Positions 43,542-54,100 of a DNA stretch of 64,000 nt are shown piece by piece. Below the pieces are notes generated by a model. The model worked only from the letters and a program-made list of their open reading frames with translations, did not search any database and was not told where the DNA came from. Positions within the stretch are counted from its first letter, which is position 1; each line of letters opens with the position of its first letter. This stretch comes from Apteryx mantelli (Eukaryota > Chordata > Aves > Apterygiformes > Apterygidae). Both the position numbers and the translations under genes were made by a program. Location of the stretch: positions 62,001 to 126,000 of the forward strand of contig NC_090019.1 in NCBI RefSeq assembly GCF_036417845.1. Direction: 5' to 3'.

Positions 43542-46184
43542 CTGCGGGGGAGGGGAGAGGGGTGAGGGGGCAGGGCCAGGACGCCTGGGCCCCTTTCCCG
43601 GACGCCTGGGCCCCTTCCCGGACGCCTGGGCCCTTTCCTGGACGCCTGGGCCCCCTTCCCCGGACGCCTGGGCCCCTTCCCGGACACCTGGGCCCTTTTC
43701 CCGGACGCCTGAGCCCTTTCCCGGACGCCTGGGCCCCTTTCCCGGACGCCTGGGCCCCTTTCCCGGACGCCTGGGCCCCTTTTCCCGGACGCCTGGGCCC
43801 CTTTCCCGGACGCCTGGGCCCTTTCCCCGGACGCCTGGGCCCCTTCCCAGACACCTGGGCCCCTTTCCTGGATGCAGGACTCCTTTCCCCGGACGCCTGG
43901 GCCCTTTCTCCCCGGATGCCTGGGCCCCTTTCCCGGACGCTTGGGCCCTTTCCCGGACGCCTGGGCCCTTTTCCCGGACACCTGGGCCCTTTTCCCGGAC
44001 ACCTGGGCCCTTTTCCCGGACACCTGGGCCCCTTTCCCGGACGCCTGGGCCCCTTCCCGGACGCCTGGGCCCCTTTCCCGGACGCCTGGGCCCCTCCGCT
44101 CACCCAGGCCGGACCCCTGGGCGCTGCCGGCCGCTGCGGCGGCTCCGACGTCCTCGTAGGCGGCTCCGAGGGGCTGGGGGGAGACTGAGGGGGGGCAGTT
44201 AGATCCCCCAGCCCCTATAGAAACCCCCTATAGGGATCCCTATAGGGGCCAGAGAGACCCAGAGATCCCTATAGGGCCTGAGGGGGGCGGTTAATGGCCC
44301 CTATAGGGCCTGGGGGGGGGGGAGGGGAACCATACAGCCCCTATAGGATTGGTGAGGGAGGGGGATGAAGAGCAATAGGGTCCCTATAGGGTTGGGGGGG
44401 GGTGCGCGAGTCCCTATAGAGTCCACGAAGGGACCCTACGGGTCCTATAGGGCTCCCGGGGTGGGGGCTTATGGCCCTTATAGGGCCCAGGGAGAGATCA
44501 TATGGCTCCTGGGGGGGGGCAATATAGCACCTATAGGTCTCTATACGGTTTTTCCAGGTCTGACTGGGGGGGCTATAGGGTCCCTATAGGACCTGGAAAA
44601 GGAGCACGTGGTTCCTATAGGGTTTGGGGGGGGAGGCAGGGCTCCTATAGGGCCCAGGAAGGGAGCACATGGGCTGGGGGGGGGGATATATAGCGTCTAT
44701 AGGGCTGGAGAGGGTCTATAGGGCTGTTAGGAGGATAATATGGATTCTATAGGGTTTGGGGAGGATCCCTATAGGGCTCTTGGGGGGGTAATAGGGATTC
44801 TATAGGGTCTGGGGAGGGTCCCTATAGGGCTGTTGGGGGGGTTTCCCCGGACGCCTGGGCCCCGGCGCACTCACTCTTCTTGGTGGGGGTCGGTGTGAAG
44901 CCCTGTGGGAGCAGAGTGGGGGGGAGGGAGGGGTGAGCGGGGAGGGGGCCCAGGCGTCCGGGCAGCCCCCCCTCCTCCCCCCACCCCCGCCCCGGACGCC
45001 TGGGCCCCCCCCCGGCCCCACCCCCACCCCCAGACTCACCGGGGGCCGAGGTTGCGGACGAGGTTCTTGCAGGGGGGGCTGCTCTCACCTGGGGGGGGGG
45101 GTTGGACAGGTGGGGGAGGGGCCCGGACGCCTGGGCCCCTTTCCCCGGGTACCTGGGTCCCTTCCCCGGACGCCTGGGCCCCTTCCCGGACGCCTGGGCC
45201 CTTTCCGCAGATGCAGGACTCCTTTCCCCGGACACCTGGGCCCTTTCCCCGAACACCTGGGCCCCTTCCCCGGACGCCTGGGCCCCTTTCCCCGAACACC
45301 TGGGCCCCTTCCCCGGATGCCTGGGCCCCTTTCCCGGACACCTGGGTCCCTTCCCAGACACCTGGCTCCTTCCCTAACTCCTGTGTTCCCCCCTTTCCCG
45401 GACGCCTGGGCCCCTTCCCCAGACGCCTGGGTCCCCCCGACTCACCGGTGGGGGAGGGGCGGTGCACGGGGCTCCCCGGCAGGGAGCAGGGGCTCGGGGG
45501 GGCGGGGCCCGGACCGGGGGGCGGGGCCAGGCCCGAGGGGGCGGAGTTTTGTGCCTGGGCCCCGGCCCCGCCCCCCCGGCGGGGCTTGTTGACGACGGCG
45601 TAGGTGTCCTCCATGTGGGGGGGGGGAGGGGGCGGGGCGCTCCTGGAGAGGGGGGAGGGGTCAGCGAGGGGCCCAGGCGTCCGGGTTCACTGCTAGAGGG
45701 GGGGGCCGGACGCCTGGGCCCCTTTTCCCCGATGCCTGGGTCCCTCTCGGACGCCTGGGCCCCTTCCCCTGGTCTCCTGCCCCCCCCCCCCCCCCAGGAC
45801 GCCTGGGCCCCTCTGGGCACCCGCCCCATCCCCCACCCAAAAACCTGCCCACTTGAGGCACCCGGACGCCTGGGCCCTTCCCGGACTCCTGGGCCCCTTC
45901 CTCAGACGCCTGGGCCCTTTCCAGATGCCTGGATCTCCCCGGACACCTGGGCCCTTTCCAGACACCTGGGTCTCCCCGGATACCTGGGCCCCTTTGGGAC
46001 ACCTGGGTCCCTTCCTCGGACGCCTGGGCCCTTTCCAGATGCCTGGATCTCCCCGGACACCTGGGCCCCTCCCGGACTCCTGGGCCCCTTCCCGGGACGC
46101 CTGGGCCCCTCTCACCTCCTGCAGCCCCGGGGCCTCCGGCGCCTCCCGGAAGAGCCGGGTTGGGCCCCCGACAGGAAGCGGTGC
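43474..46184 (-). CDS. PTPN18: PTPN18, C-terminal part only (no catalytic domain seen)
   Basis: PTPN18 is a PEST-type cytoplasmic protein tyrosine phosphatase. Exons in transcript order: 46184-46116 (tentative), 45642-45446, 45088-45040, 44902-44875, 44173-44104, 43541-43474. The last four join in phase with the second and give EDTYAVVNK (human ADTYAVVQK), AAYEDVG (human AYEDVAGG) and the C-terminal homology motif GFNCRIGKPKGPRDPPAEWS, diagnostic of the PTPN12/18/22 family. The expected roughly 300-residue catalytic domain with its HCSAGxGRTG loop is nowhere between 46190 and the MON1B start. The tentative first exon does not join in the best frame unless the G run at 45617-45626 is one base too long. 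Confidence 0.82.
43542..44103. repeat. GGACGCCTGGGCCCCTTTCC minisatellite in PTPN18 intron
   Basis: About 25 copies of the same 20-bp unit as UBA1 intron a, on the plus strand and therefore antisense to PTPN18. An isolated inverted copy (GGGGCCCAGGCGTCCGGGC) lies nearby at 43424-43442. Confidence 0.95.
44104..44173 (-). CDS. PTPN18: PTPN18 exon with YEDV motif
   Basis: 70 nt, phase 0 to 1. Reads PLGAAYEDVGAAAAAGSAQG then SGL; human has GAYEDVAGGAQTGGLGFN. The Tyr is a likely phosphorylation site. Acceptor CCCCAG, donor GTGAGC. Confidence 0.9.
44190..44845. repeat. CCCTATAGGG palindrome array in PTPN18 intron
   Basis: Some 30 copies of the self-complementary CCTATAGG/CCCTATAGGG separated by G-rich spacers of 10-30 bp. 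Each copy can pair with any other copy or with itself, so hairpins or cruciforms are possible. Confidence 0.9.
44875..44902 (-). CDS. PTPN18: PTPN18 28-nt microexon
   Basis: 28 nt, phase 2 to 0, reading (R)ASHRPPPRR. It is accepted because it has clean splice sites (CCCACAG, GTGAGT) and exactly restores phase between its neighbours; the reading with GFTPTPTKK breaks the downstream frame. Confidence 0.75.
45040..45088 (-). CDS. PTPN18: PTPN18 exon
   Basis: 49 nt, phase 1 to 2. Reads (G)ESSPPCKNLVRNLGP. Acceptor CCCCAG, donor GTGAGT. Human has a divergent Ser/Pro-rich segment here. Confidence 0.8.
45089..45445. repeat. GGACGCCTGGGCCC-type repeat in PTPN18 intron
   Basis: About 15 diverged copies (CCCCGGACACCTGGGCCC, CCCCGAACACCTGGGCCC) from 45115 to 45435, more degenerate than the array at 43560-44100. 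Confidence 0.9.
45446..45642 (-). CDS. PTPN18: PTPN18 exon with DTYAVV motif
   Basis: 197 nt, ending in phase 1. Reads MEDTYAVVNKPRRGGGAGAQ, AQNSAPSGLAPPPGPGPAPP and SLPGSPVHRPSPT. Human PTPN18 has MADTYAVVQKRG followed by a Gly/Thr-rich stretch. The upstream part crosses a run of ten G on plus (45617-45626); with one fewer it would read PAPSPPHMEDTYAVV, close to human VPGSPGHAMADTYAVV. Confidence 0.88.
45643..46115. repeat. GGACGCCTGGGCCC-type repeat in PTPN18 intron
   Basis: About 18 degenerate copies (CCCGGACACCTGGGCCC, CCAGATGCCTGGATCTCC), with a segment near 45910-45960 repeated near 46025-46070. One inverted copy (CCCAGGCGTCCGGG) lies at about 45671. Confidence 0.88.
46116..46184 (-). 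CDS. PTPN18: Tentative PTPN18 exon, most 5' one found
   Basis: 69 nt with acceptor CTCCAG and donor GTGAGA. One frame reads APLPVGGPTRLFREAPEAPG then LQE, weakly like human CAPLYDDALFLRTPQALL. The frame that splices without change into the next exon reads HRFLSGAQPG instead. No exon is recognised upstream. Confidence 0.45.
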
Positions 46185-46359
46185 CTGGAGAGGGGGGGAG
46201 GGGCCCGGACGCCTGGGCCCCCTCCACCCCCGCTGCCACGAGACACCCTCCCCACGTGACCCCCCCCCACACACACACGTGACGAGGGACACGGGCCTCG
46301 TGGGGGGGGGGGGAGGTGACACACGGCTCACGTGACATCACGGGAAACCCCCCCCCCCG

Positions 46360-46700
46360 GTGGAGGGGGGGCAGCGTGCGCTGACGTCACGCCCCGCTTG
46401 CCCCCTCACCCTGCTCCCCCGCGTGGGGTGACGTCACTCTGACGTCACCGCGCGGCTGCGGCAGGTGCGGCGCCGGCGTGACGTCACCGCGCCCCCTCCC
46501 CCCGGGCCGCGCCACCCGGGGTCGCTCCCCCCCCCACAACCGCGGCTTTGGGACGGGGGGGGGGCAGCTCGTTTCCGATTGGCCGCCGCGGCCGCCAATC
46601 ACCGCGCGCTTCTTTCTCCGCCTCTTTTCCCGCCCCCGCTCCGCCGCGGCCGCGCTGGTTGGCGGGCGCGCGGGTGACGTCACGGGCGCGCGGCGGCGCC
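46360..46700. promoter_or_regulatory. MON1B: CRE-rich CpG-island promoter of MON1B (possibly bidirectional)
   Basis: Five perfect TGACGTCA palindromes at 46382-46389, 46429-46436, 46440-46447, 46479-46486 and 46675-46682, plus GATTGG/CCAAT near 46579 and 46596 and GC boxes. No TATA. Followed by a GGC-repeat-containing 5' exon of MON1B. Truncated minus-strand PTPN18 transcripts could also start here (inference). Confidence 0.8.
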
Positions 46701-46709
46701 AGCCCGGAA

Positions 46710-46743
<34 letters not shown>

Positions 46744-46783
46744 GAGCGGGGCGCGACGCGGGGCCGCGACCCCCGCGCGGATG
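46690..46783 (+). other. MON1B: MON1B 5' non-coding exon (approximate start)
   Basis: GC-rich leader with nine GGC triplets in a row, ending GCGCGGATG before donor GTGAGG at 46784. It would join the acceptor GGGGCCAG ending at 47789. The terminal ATG lies out of frame with the MON1B start and would begin an overlapping upstream ORF. The transcription start is not visible, so the left end is a guess. Confidence 0.55.
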
Positions 46784-47789
46784 GTGAGGGCGGGGCCGCC
46801 CCGACCACGCGTGGGGGCGGGGGGAGGGGGCGGGGAGAGCGCCCGGGAGGGGGCGGGGCCACTGCGCGGCGCGGGAAACCTCCCCCCCCCTTTCCCGGGG
46901 GGCGGGATCGCGAGTGGGGAGGGGGGGGTCTCCGAGGGGCGGGGCTTGAATGGGGGTTTCCGAGGAGGGGGCGTGGCCGGGAGGGGGCTTCGCGGAGGCG
47001 GGGCCTGCCGGGGAACCCCAGCGAGCGCGGCTGGGAGGGGGCGTGGCCTGGAGCCTGGGGGCGTGGCCTGGGCAGTGTGCCTTCTAGGGGCGTGGCCTGG
47101 AGGAGAATTCCCCCCCCCCCGCTTGGAGGGGGTCTCCTGTGGTGGGGCAGGGCCTGCAGAAAGGGATGTGGAAGGGGGCGTGGCCTGTAGGGGCGTGGCC
47201 TGCCGGGTGGGCCTCCCAGGGGGCGTGGCCTAATGGTATTAGGGGGAATCTCCTGGCAGGGTGTTGCTAGGGTGTGGGGGGGCAGAGCAGTCTCCAAGGA
47301 GGGGGCGTGGCTTGGAGGGGTGGAGTCCAGGGGCGTGGCCAGAAACGGGGTGGCCTTTCCCCAGGGGGGCGTGGCCTGGCCCAGAGTGGGCGGGGATTCT
47401 CCTGGAGGTGGGTGTAGCCTGTCTCCAATGGGGGGGGAGGGAAATGCCCTGGAGGAGGGGCTCGCCAAGGGGGCGTGGCCTAGGGTGGAACGGGGGCGTG
47501 GCTACATGGCGCTATGGGGGCGTGGTCTATAGTGCTCTGGGGGCGTGGCCTAGGGGTGTGTGGCCTCTACGGTGCTTCCCAGGGGCTGTAGCCTGCAGGG
47601 AAAGAGGCCTAAGGAGGGGGGTGGAGGGAATCGTGGCAGGGGCGTGGCTTCCAGGGGGTGTGGCCTCAATGGGGAGTGGCCTGATGATGGGGGGCGTGGC
47701 TTCCCCCAGCCTTTAAGGGCTGGGAAGCGGGAAGGGGGGGGTTTTCTCCTGAGCGCCGCGGACGCCCGGTTCCTCCCCGCCGGGGCCAG
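46784..47789. repeat. GGGGGCGTGGCCTGG repeats in MON1B 5' intron
   Basis: Some 20-25 copies of GGGGGCGTGGCC at irregular 20-60 bp spacing from 46960 to 47710. The core matches KLF/Sp CACCC/GC boxes (GGGCGTGGC). Confidence 0.82.
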
Positions 47790-47812
47790 GTGGCGGCAGC
47801 GGCGGCGGGGCC

Positions 47813-48125
47813 ATGGCGGAGGCGGCGGAGGTGGCGGAGGCCGAGGGGCAGCGCCCGGACGCCGGGGCCCCCGCGGAGGAGGGCGGCGGCGGCGGAGGCG
47901 GCGGCGGCGGAGGGGGGAGCCGGCGGCAGCGGCGGGGCGAGGAGGACGTGACGGAGGCCGGGTGGCGGGCGCGGCCGAGCCACGTCTTCGTGCTGAGCGA
48001 GGCCGGCAAGCCCATCTACTCGCGCTACGGCGACGAGGAGGCCTTGGCGCCCACCATGGGCGTCATGATGGCCCTGGTGGCCGTGCTGCAGAGCGCTGGC
48101 AACGCCATCCGCGCCATCTGCTCCG
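47813..48125 (+). CDS. MON1B: MON1B exon with start codon
   Basis: 313 nt, phase 0 to 1, from ATG in GGGGCCATGG. Reads [20 protein letters not shown], a poly-Gly run, [20 protein letters not shown] and [20 protein letters not shown]. Donor GTACGG at 48126. Confidence 0.94.
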
Positions 48126-51100
48126 GTACGGGGGCGGCGGGGGGCGGTGGGGGCGCGGGGTGGGGGGTCCTGTCTCATATCTGCCCCAAAATGGCCCCGT
48201 TTCCATGAGGTGGTCCTCAAAGATGGCCGCGTTGCCCCAAAATGGCACTGTTTCCATGAGGTGTTGCCCCAAAATGGCCCCGTTTCTGTGAGGGGTTCCT
48301 CCAAGATGGCCGTGTTGCCCCAAAATGGCCCCGTTTCCAGAGACGTTGCCCCAAAATGGCCCCCTTTCTGTGAGGTGGTCCTCAAAGATGGCCGCATTGC
48401 CCCAAAATGGCACTGTTTCCATGAGGTGGTCCTCAAAGATAGCCGTGTTGCCCCAAAATGGCCCTATTTCCTTGAGACGTTGCCCCAAAATGGCCCCCTT
48501 TCTGTGAGGGGTTCCTCCAAGATGGCCGTGTTGCCCCAAAATGGCCCCGTTTCCAGAGACGTTGCCCCAAAATGGCCCCCTTTCTGTGAGGTGGTCCTCA
48601 AAGATGGCCGCATTGCCCCAAAATGGCACTGTTTCCATGAGGTGGTCCTCAAAGATAGCCGTGTTGCCCCAAAATGGCCCTATTTCCTTGAGACGTTGCC
48701 CCAAAATGGCCCCCTTTCTGTGAGGTGGTCCTCCAAGATGGCCGTGTTGCCCCAAAATGGCCCCGTTTCCAGAGACGTTGCCCCAAAATGGCCCCCTTTC
48801 TGTGAGGTGGTCTTCAAAGATGGCCGCATTGCCCCAAAATGGCACTGTTTCCATGAGGTGGTCCTCAAAGATAGCCGTGTTGCCCCAAAATGGCCCTATT
48901 TCCTTGAGACGTTGCCCCAAAATGGCCCCCTTTCTGTGAGGTGGTCCTCCAAGATGGCCGCGTTGCTCCAAAATGGCCCCATTTCCAGAGACGTTGCCCC
49001 AAAATGGCCCCCTTTCTGTGAGGTGGTCCTCCAAGATGGCCGCGTTGCTCCAAAATGGCACTCTTTCTATGAGGTGATCCTCAAAGATGGCTGTGTTGCC
49101 CCAAAATGGCCCTGTTTCCATGAAGGGTTCTCACAAAATGGCCATGTTGCCCCAAAATGGCCCCATTTCTGTGAGATGGTCCTCAAAGATGGCCGCGTTG
49201 CCCAAAATGGCCGTGTTTCCATGACATGTTGCCCCAAAATGACCCTGTTTCCATGAGGTGTTCCTCCAAGATGGCCGCGTTGCCCTAAAATGGCCCCGTT
49301 TCCATGAGGTGGTCCTCAAAGATGGCCACTTTCCTCAAAGATGGCCGCGTTGCCCCAAGATGGCCCCGTTTCCATGAGGTGTTCTCACAAAATGGCCGCA
49401 TTGCCCCAAAATGCCTCCGTTTCCATGAAGGGTTCCTCCAAGATGGCCGCATTGCCCCAAAACAGCCCCGTTTCCAGGAGGGGTTCCTCCAAGATGGCCA
49501 CGTTGCCCTAAAATGGCCCCGTTTCCATGAGGTGGTCCTCAAAGATGGCCACTTTCCTCCAAGATGGCCGCGTTGCCCCAAGATGGCCCCGTTTCCATGA
49601 GGGGTTCTCACAAAATGGCCGCATTGCCCCAAAATGCCTCCGTTTCCATGAGGTGGTCCTCCAAGATGGCTACGTTGGCCCAAAACAGCCCCGTTTCCAG
49701 GAGGGGTTCCTCCAAGATGGCCGCGTTGCCCTAAAATGGCCCCGTTTCCATGAGGTGGTCCTCAAAGATGGCCACTTTCCTCCAAGATGGCCGCGTTGCC
49801 CCAAGATGGCCCCGTTTCCATGAGGGGTTCTCCCAAAATGGCCGCGTTGCCCCAAAATGGCCCCCTTTCCGTGAGGGGTTCCTCCAAGATGGCCGCCTTC
49901 CTCCAAGATGGCCGCGTTGCCCCAAAACGGCCCCCTTTTCCCCCAAAACAGCCACTTTTTCACCACCATGAGCCCCAAACCCCAAACACCCATATTTTGT
50001 CACCCGGAAGCCCAAACCCTCCCCAGAAACACCCGTATTTTGTCACCCGGAAACCCAAATCTGAACCCAAACATCAACGTTTTGGTCCCATGAATACCAA
50101 ACAACCGCGTTTTGTCACCGGGACCCCCAGACCCTCCCCAAAACACCTGTATTTTGTCACCTGGAACCACAAGCCGTCTCCAAAACACCCATATTTTGTC
50201 ACCGGGAGCCCCAGACCATCCCGCAAAACCCCCATGTTTTGTCACCCGGAACCCTAAATCCTCCCCGAAACATCCATGTTTTCATCCTATGAATCCAAAA
50301 CAACCACATTTTGTCACCGTGAACCCCGGACCCGCCCCCAAACACCCGTATTTTGGTACCGTGAATCCAAACCCCCCCCCCCCCCCAGAAACACCCGTCT
50401 TTTGTCACCCGTATTTCATCACTGGGAATCCCAGACCCTCCCCAAAACACCTGTGTCTTGTCACTGTGAACCCCAAACTGTCCCCAGAAACACCTGTATC
50501 TTGTCACCGGGAACCCCAAACCCTCCCCAAAACACCCGTATCTCGTCACCAGGAACCCCAGACCCTCCAAAACACCCATATTTTGTCACCCAGAATCCCA
50601 AACCCTCCCAAAGCACCTGTATTTTGTCATTGGGAACCCCAGACCCTCCCCAAAACACCCGTATTTGGTCACCTGGAATCCCAAACCCTCCCCAGAAACA
50701 CCCGTATCTCGTCACTGTGAACCCCAAACCCTCCCCAAAACACCTGTATTTTGTCACCGTGAACCCCAAATCCTCCCCAGAAACACCCATATTTCGGTAC
50801 CACAAATCCAAAACCCTCCCAGAAACACCTGTATTTCATCACCATGAAACCTAGACTCTCCCCAAAACACCCGTACCTCGTCACCAGGAACCCCAGACCC
50901 TCCAAAACACCCGTATTTTGTCACCGTGAACCACAAATCCTCCCCCAAAACACTTGTAATTTGTCACCCGGAATCCCAAACGCTCCCTAGAAACACCCAT
51001 ATTTTGGTACCGTGAATCCCAAACCTTCCCCCAAACCACCTTTTTTTTGTCACCGTGAACCCCAGACCCTCCCCAAAACACCCGTATCTCGTCACCGGGG

Positions 51101-54100
51101 ACCCCAAACCCTCCCCAAAACACCCATACCTTGTCACCAGGAACCCCAGACCCTCCAGAACATCCATATTTTGTCACCCGGAACCCCAGATCCTCCCCAG
51201 AAACACCTGTATCTTGTCACCGGGGACCCCAAACCCTCCCCAAAACACCCATATTTTGTCACCCGGAATCCCAAACCCTACCCAGAAACACCTGTATTTC
51301 GTCACCGGGAACCCCAACCCCTCCCCAGAAACACCCCTATTTTGTCACTGTGAACCCCAACCCCTCCCCCAAAACACCTGTATTTCGTCACCGGGAACCC
51401 CAACCCCTCCCCAGAAACACCCGTATTTTTGTCACCGCGAACCCTAGATTCTCCCCGAAACACCCGTACCTCGTCACCGGGTGCCCCCACCCGCCCCCCC
51501 CACCCCAAAGCGTCAGGCTCACCCGGGGGCAGCCCCCTCTCTCCGGCATCAGTTGCATCCCGGGGGGGCCGCGCGCGCGGGGCGTTTGTGCGGGTGTGCG
51601 GCTTAGCGGCGCCCGTCTCCCGGCAGAGGACCGCACGCTGGTGTTCGAGCAGCGGGGCCCGCTGCTGCTGGTGTCGGTGTCGCGGAGCCGGCGCCCGGCG
51701 GCCCAGCTGCGCCGGCAGCTGGCCTTCGTCCACGAGCAGATCCTCAGCCTCCTCACGGGCGGCGGCATCGCCCGCGTCTTCGCCCGCCGCCGCGGCTACG
51801 ACCTGCGGCGCCTGCTGGCCGGCGCCGAAGCCGTGCTCGACCGGCTGCTGTCGGGCGCCGCCGCCGACGGGCGCCTGTTGCTGGCGGCCGCCCCGGCGCT
51901 GCCGCTGCCGGCGCCGCTGCGGCGGGCCGTGGGGCTGGCGCTGCGGGGGGCGGCCGCCGCCGCCGTGCCCGCGCCGGCGCTGGCGCTGCTGGCGGCGCCC
52001 GGCGGGCGCCTGGTGACGGCGGCCCGGCAGCGGGCGCTGGCGGAGGAAGGGGGGCCGCGGGCCACCGACGTGCACCTGGTGCTGAACCTGCTGAGCGCCG
52101 CCGGCGCCGGCGGCACCGCCGCCGCGGGCGAGGTGTGGACGCCGGTGTGCCTGCCGGGCTTCGACGCCGACGGCTACTTCTACGCCTACGCGGCGGCGCT
52201 GGGCGAGGAGGGCGGCGCGGGGCGCCTGGTGCTGCTGTCGACGGAGCGCGAGGGCTTCGAGGCGGCGGCCGGCTGCCGCCGGCGCCTGGAGGCGGCGCTG
52301 CGGGAGCGCGGGCAGCTGGCGCAGTTGGGCAGCTGCCTGCGGCGCCCCGGCTACGGGGCGGCGGGCGCCGGCGGCCCCCAGCTCCGCCACTTCCTCTACA
52401 AGCCGCTCGCGGGGCCCGAGGACGCCCGGCAGCTGCCGCAGTTCACCAGGTGCCTCCCGCGGGGGCGAACGGGGGCGGTTTGGGGGGCAAACGGGGGCAG
52501 GTTGGGGGTAAAAGGGGACGTGGGAGCATTTTGGGGGTAAATGGGGGCAGTTTGGGGGCAAATGGGGATGTGGGGGCAGTTTGGGGGCAAATGGGGGTGG
52601 TTTGGGGGTAAAAGGGGACGTGGGGGCGGCTTGGGGGCAAACAGGGGCAGTTTGGGCGTAAAAGGGGGCGTTTGGGGGGTAAATGGAGACGGGGTGGTTT
52701 GGGGGCAAACGGGGGCGGTTTGGGGGTAAATGGGGGTGGTTTGGGGGCAAACAGGGACGTGGGGGTGGTTTGGGGTAAATGGGGGCAGTTTGGGGGCAAA
52801 CGGGGGTGGTTTGGGGCAAATGGGGACACGGTTTGGGGGTAAATGGTGAAGCGGGGGCAGTTTCGGGGCAAACGGGGGTGGTTTGGGGGTAAATGGGGAC
52901 GTGGGGGCAGTTTGGGGGCGAATGGGGGCGGTTTGGGGGTAAAAGGGGGCAGTTTGGGGGTAAATGGGGACATGGGGGTGGTTTGGGGGCAAACAGGGAC
53001 GTGGGGGCGGTTTGGGGGCAAAGAGGTGGTTTGGGGGTAAATGGGGGCAGTTTGGGGGTAAAAGGGGACGTGGGGGTGGTTTGGGGGTAAATGGGGGCGG
53101 TTTGAGGGCAAGCGGGGGCGGTTTGGGGGTAAATGGGGATGTGGGGGCAGTTTGGGGCCAAATGGGGGCAGTTTGGGGGTAAATGGGGGCAGTTTGGGGG
53201 CGAACAGGGGCAGTTTGGGGGTAAAAGGGGACATGGGGGTGGTTTGGGGGCAAATGGGCGGTTTGGGGGTGAACGGGGGTGGTTTGGGTGTAAATGGGGA
53301 CGTGGGGGCAGTTTGGGGGCAAACGGAGGCAGTTTGGGGGCAAAAAGGGACGTGGGGGTGGTTTGGGGGCGAACGGGGACCTGGGGGCAATTTGGGGACA
53401 AATGGGGATGGGGATGTGGGGGCAATTTGGGGACAAAGGGGGACACGGGCGATTTGGGGACCAACGGGGGCAGTTTGGGGGTAAACGGGAACGTGGGGGC
53501 CATTTGGGGGTAAACAGGGACGCGGTTTGGGGGCAAATGGGGGCAGTTTGGGGGCAAACAGGGATGCGGGGGGGGACACGGGGGCAGTTTGGGGACCAGG
53601 AGGGACCCGGGGGGGGGGCCACGTTTCGGGGACCCGGGGGACCCCTGACCACCCCCCCCCCGCGGCGGCAGCCCCGAGCTGGAGGAGCCCTACACCAGCG
53701 AGGAGGAGCAGCACCGCCTGTTCGACCTCTACCACTACCTGCACAGCCGCGTGCACAGCCCCAGCCGCCCCCTGCGCCTCATCTACCACGTTGGCCGAGA
53801 AGGAGACGCTCCTGGCTTGGGTGAGCGGCCGGGGCCGGGGTGGGGGCCGTCAGTAGGTTTCAGAGTGAACGGAGACGCTCCTGGCTTGGGTGAGAGGGCC
53901 GGGGGCCGTCAGTAGGCTTCAGAGTGAACGGAGGTGCTCCTGGCTTGGGTAAGCGGGCTGGGCGGGGGTTGTCAGTAGGCTCAGAGTGAACGGAGACGCT
54001 TCTGGGCTTGGGTGAGCGGCTGGGTGGGGCTGGTGGCCATCAGTAGATTTCAGAGTGAGCAGAGATGCTTCTGACTTGGGTGAGCAGCTGGGCGGGGGTC

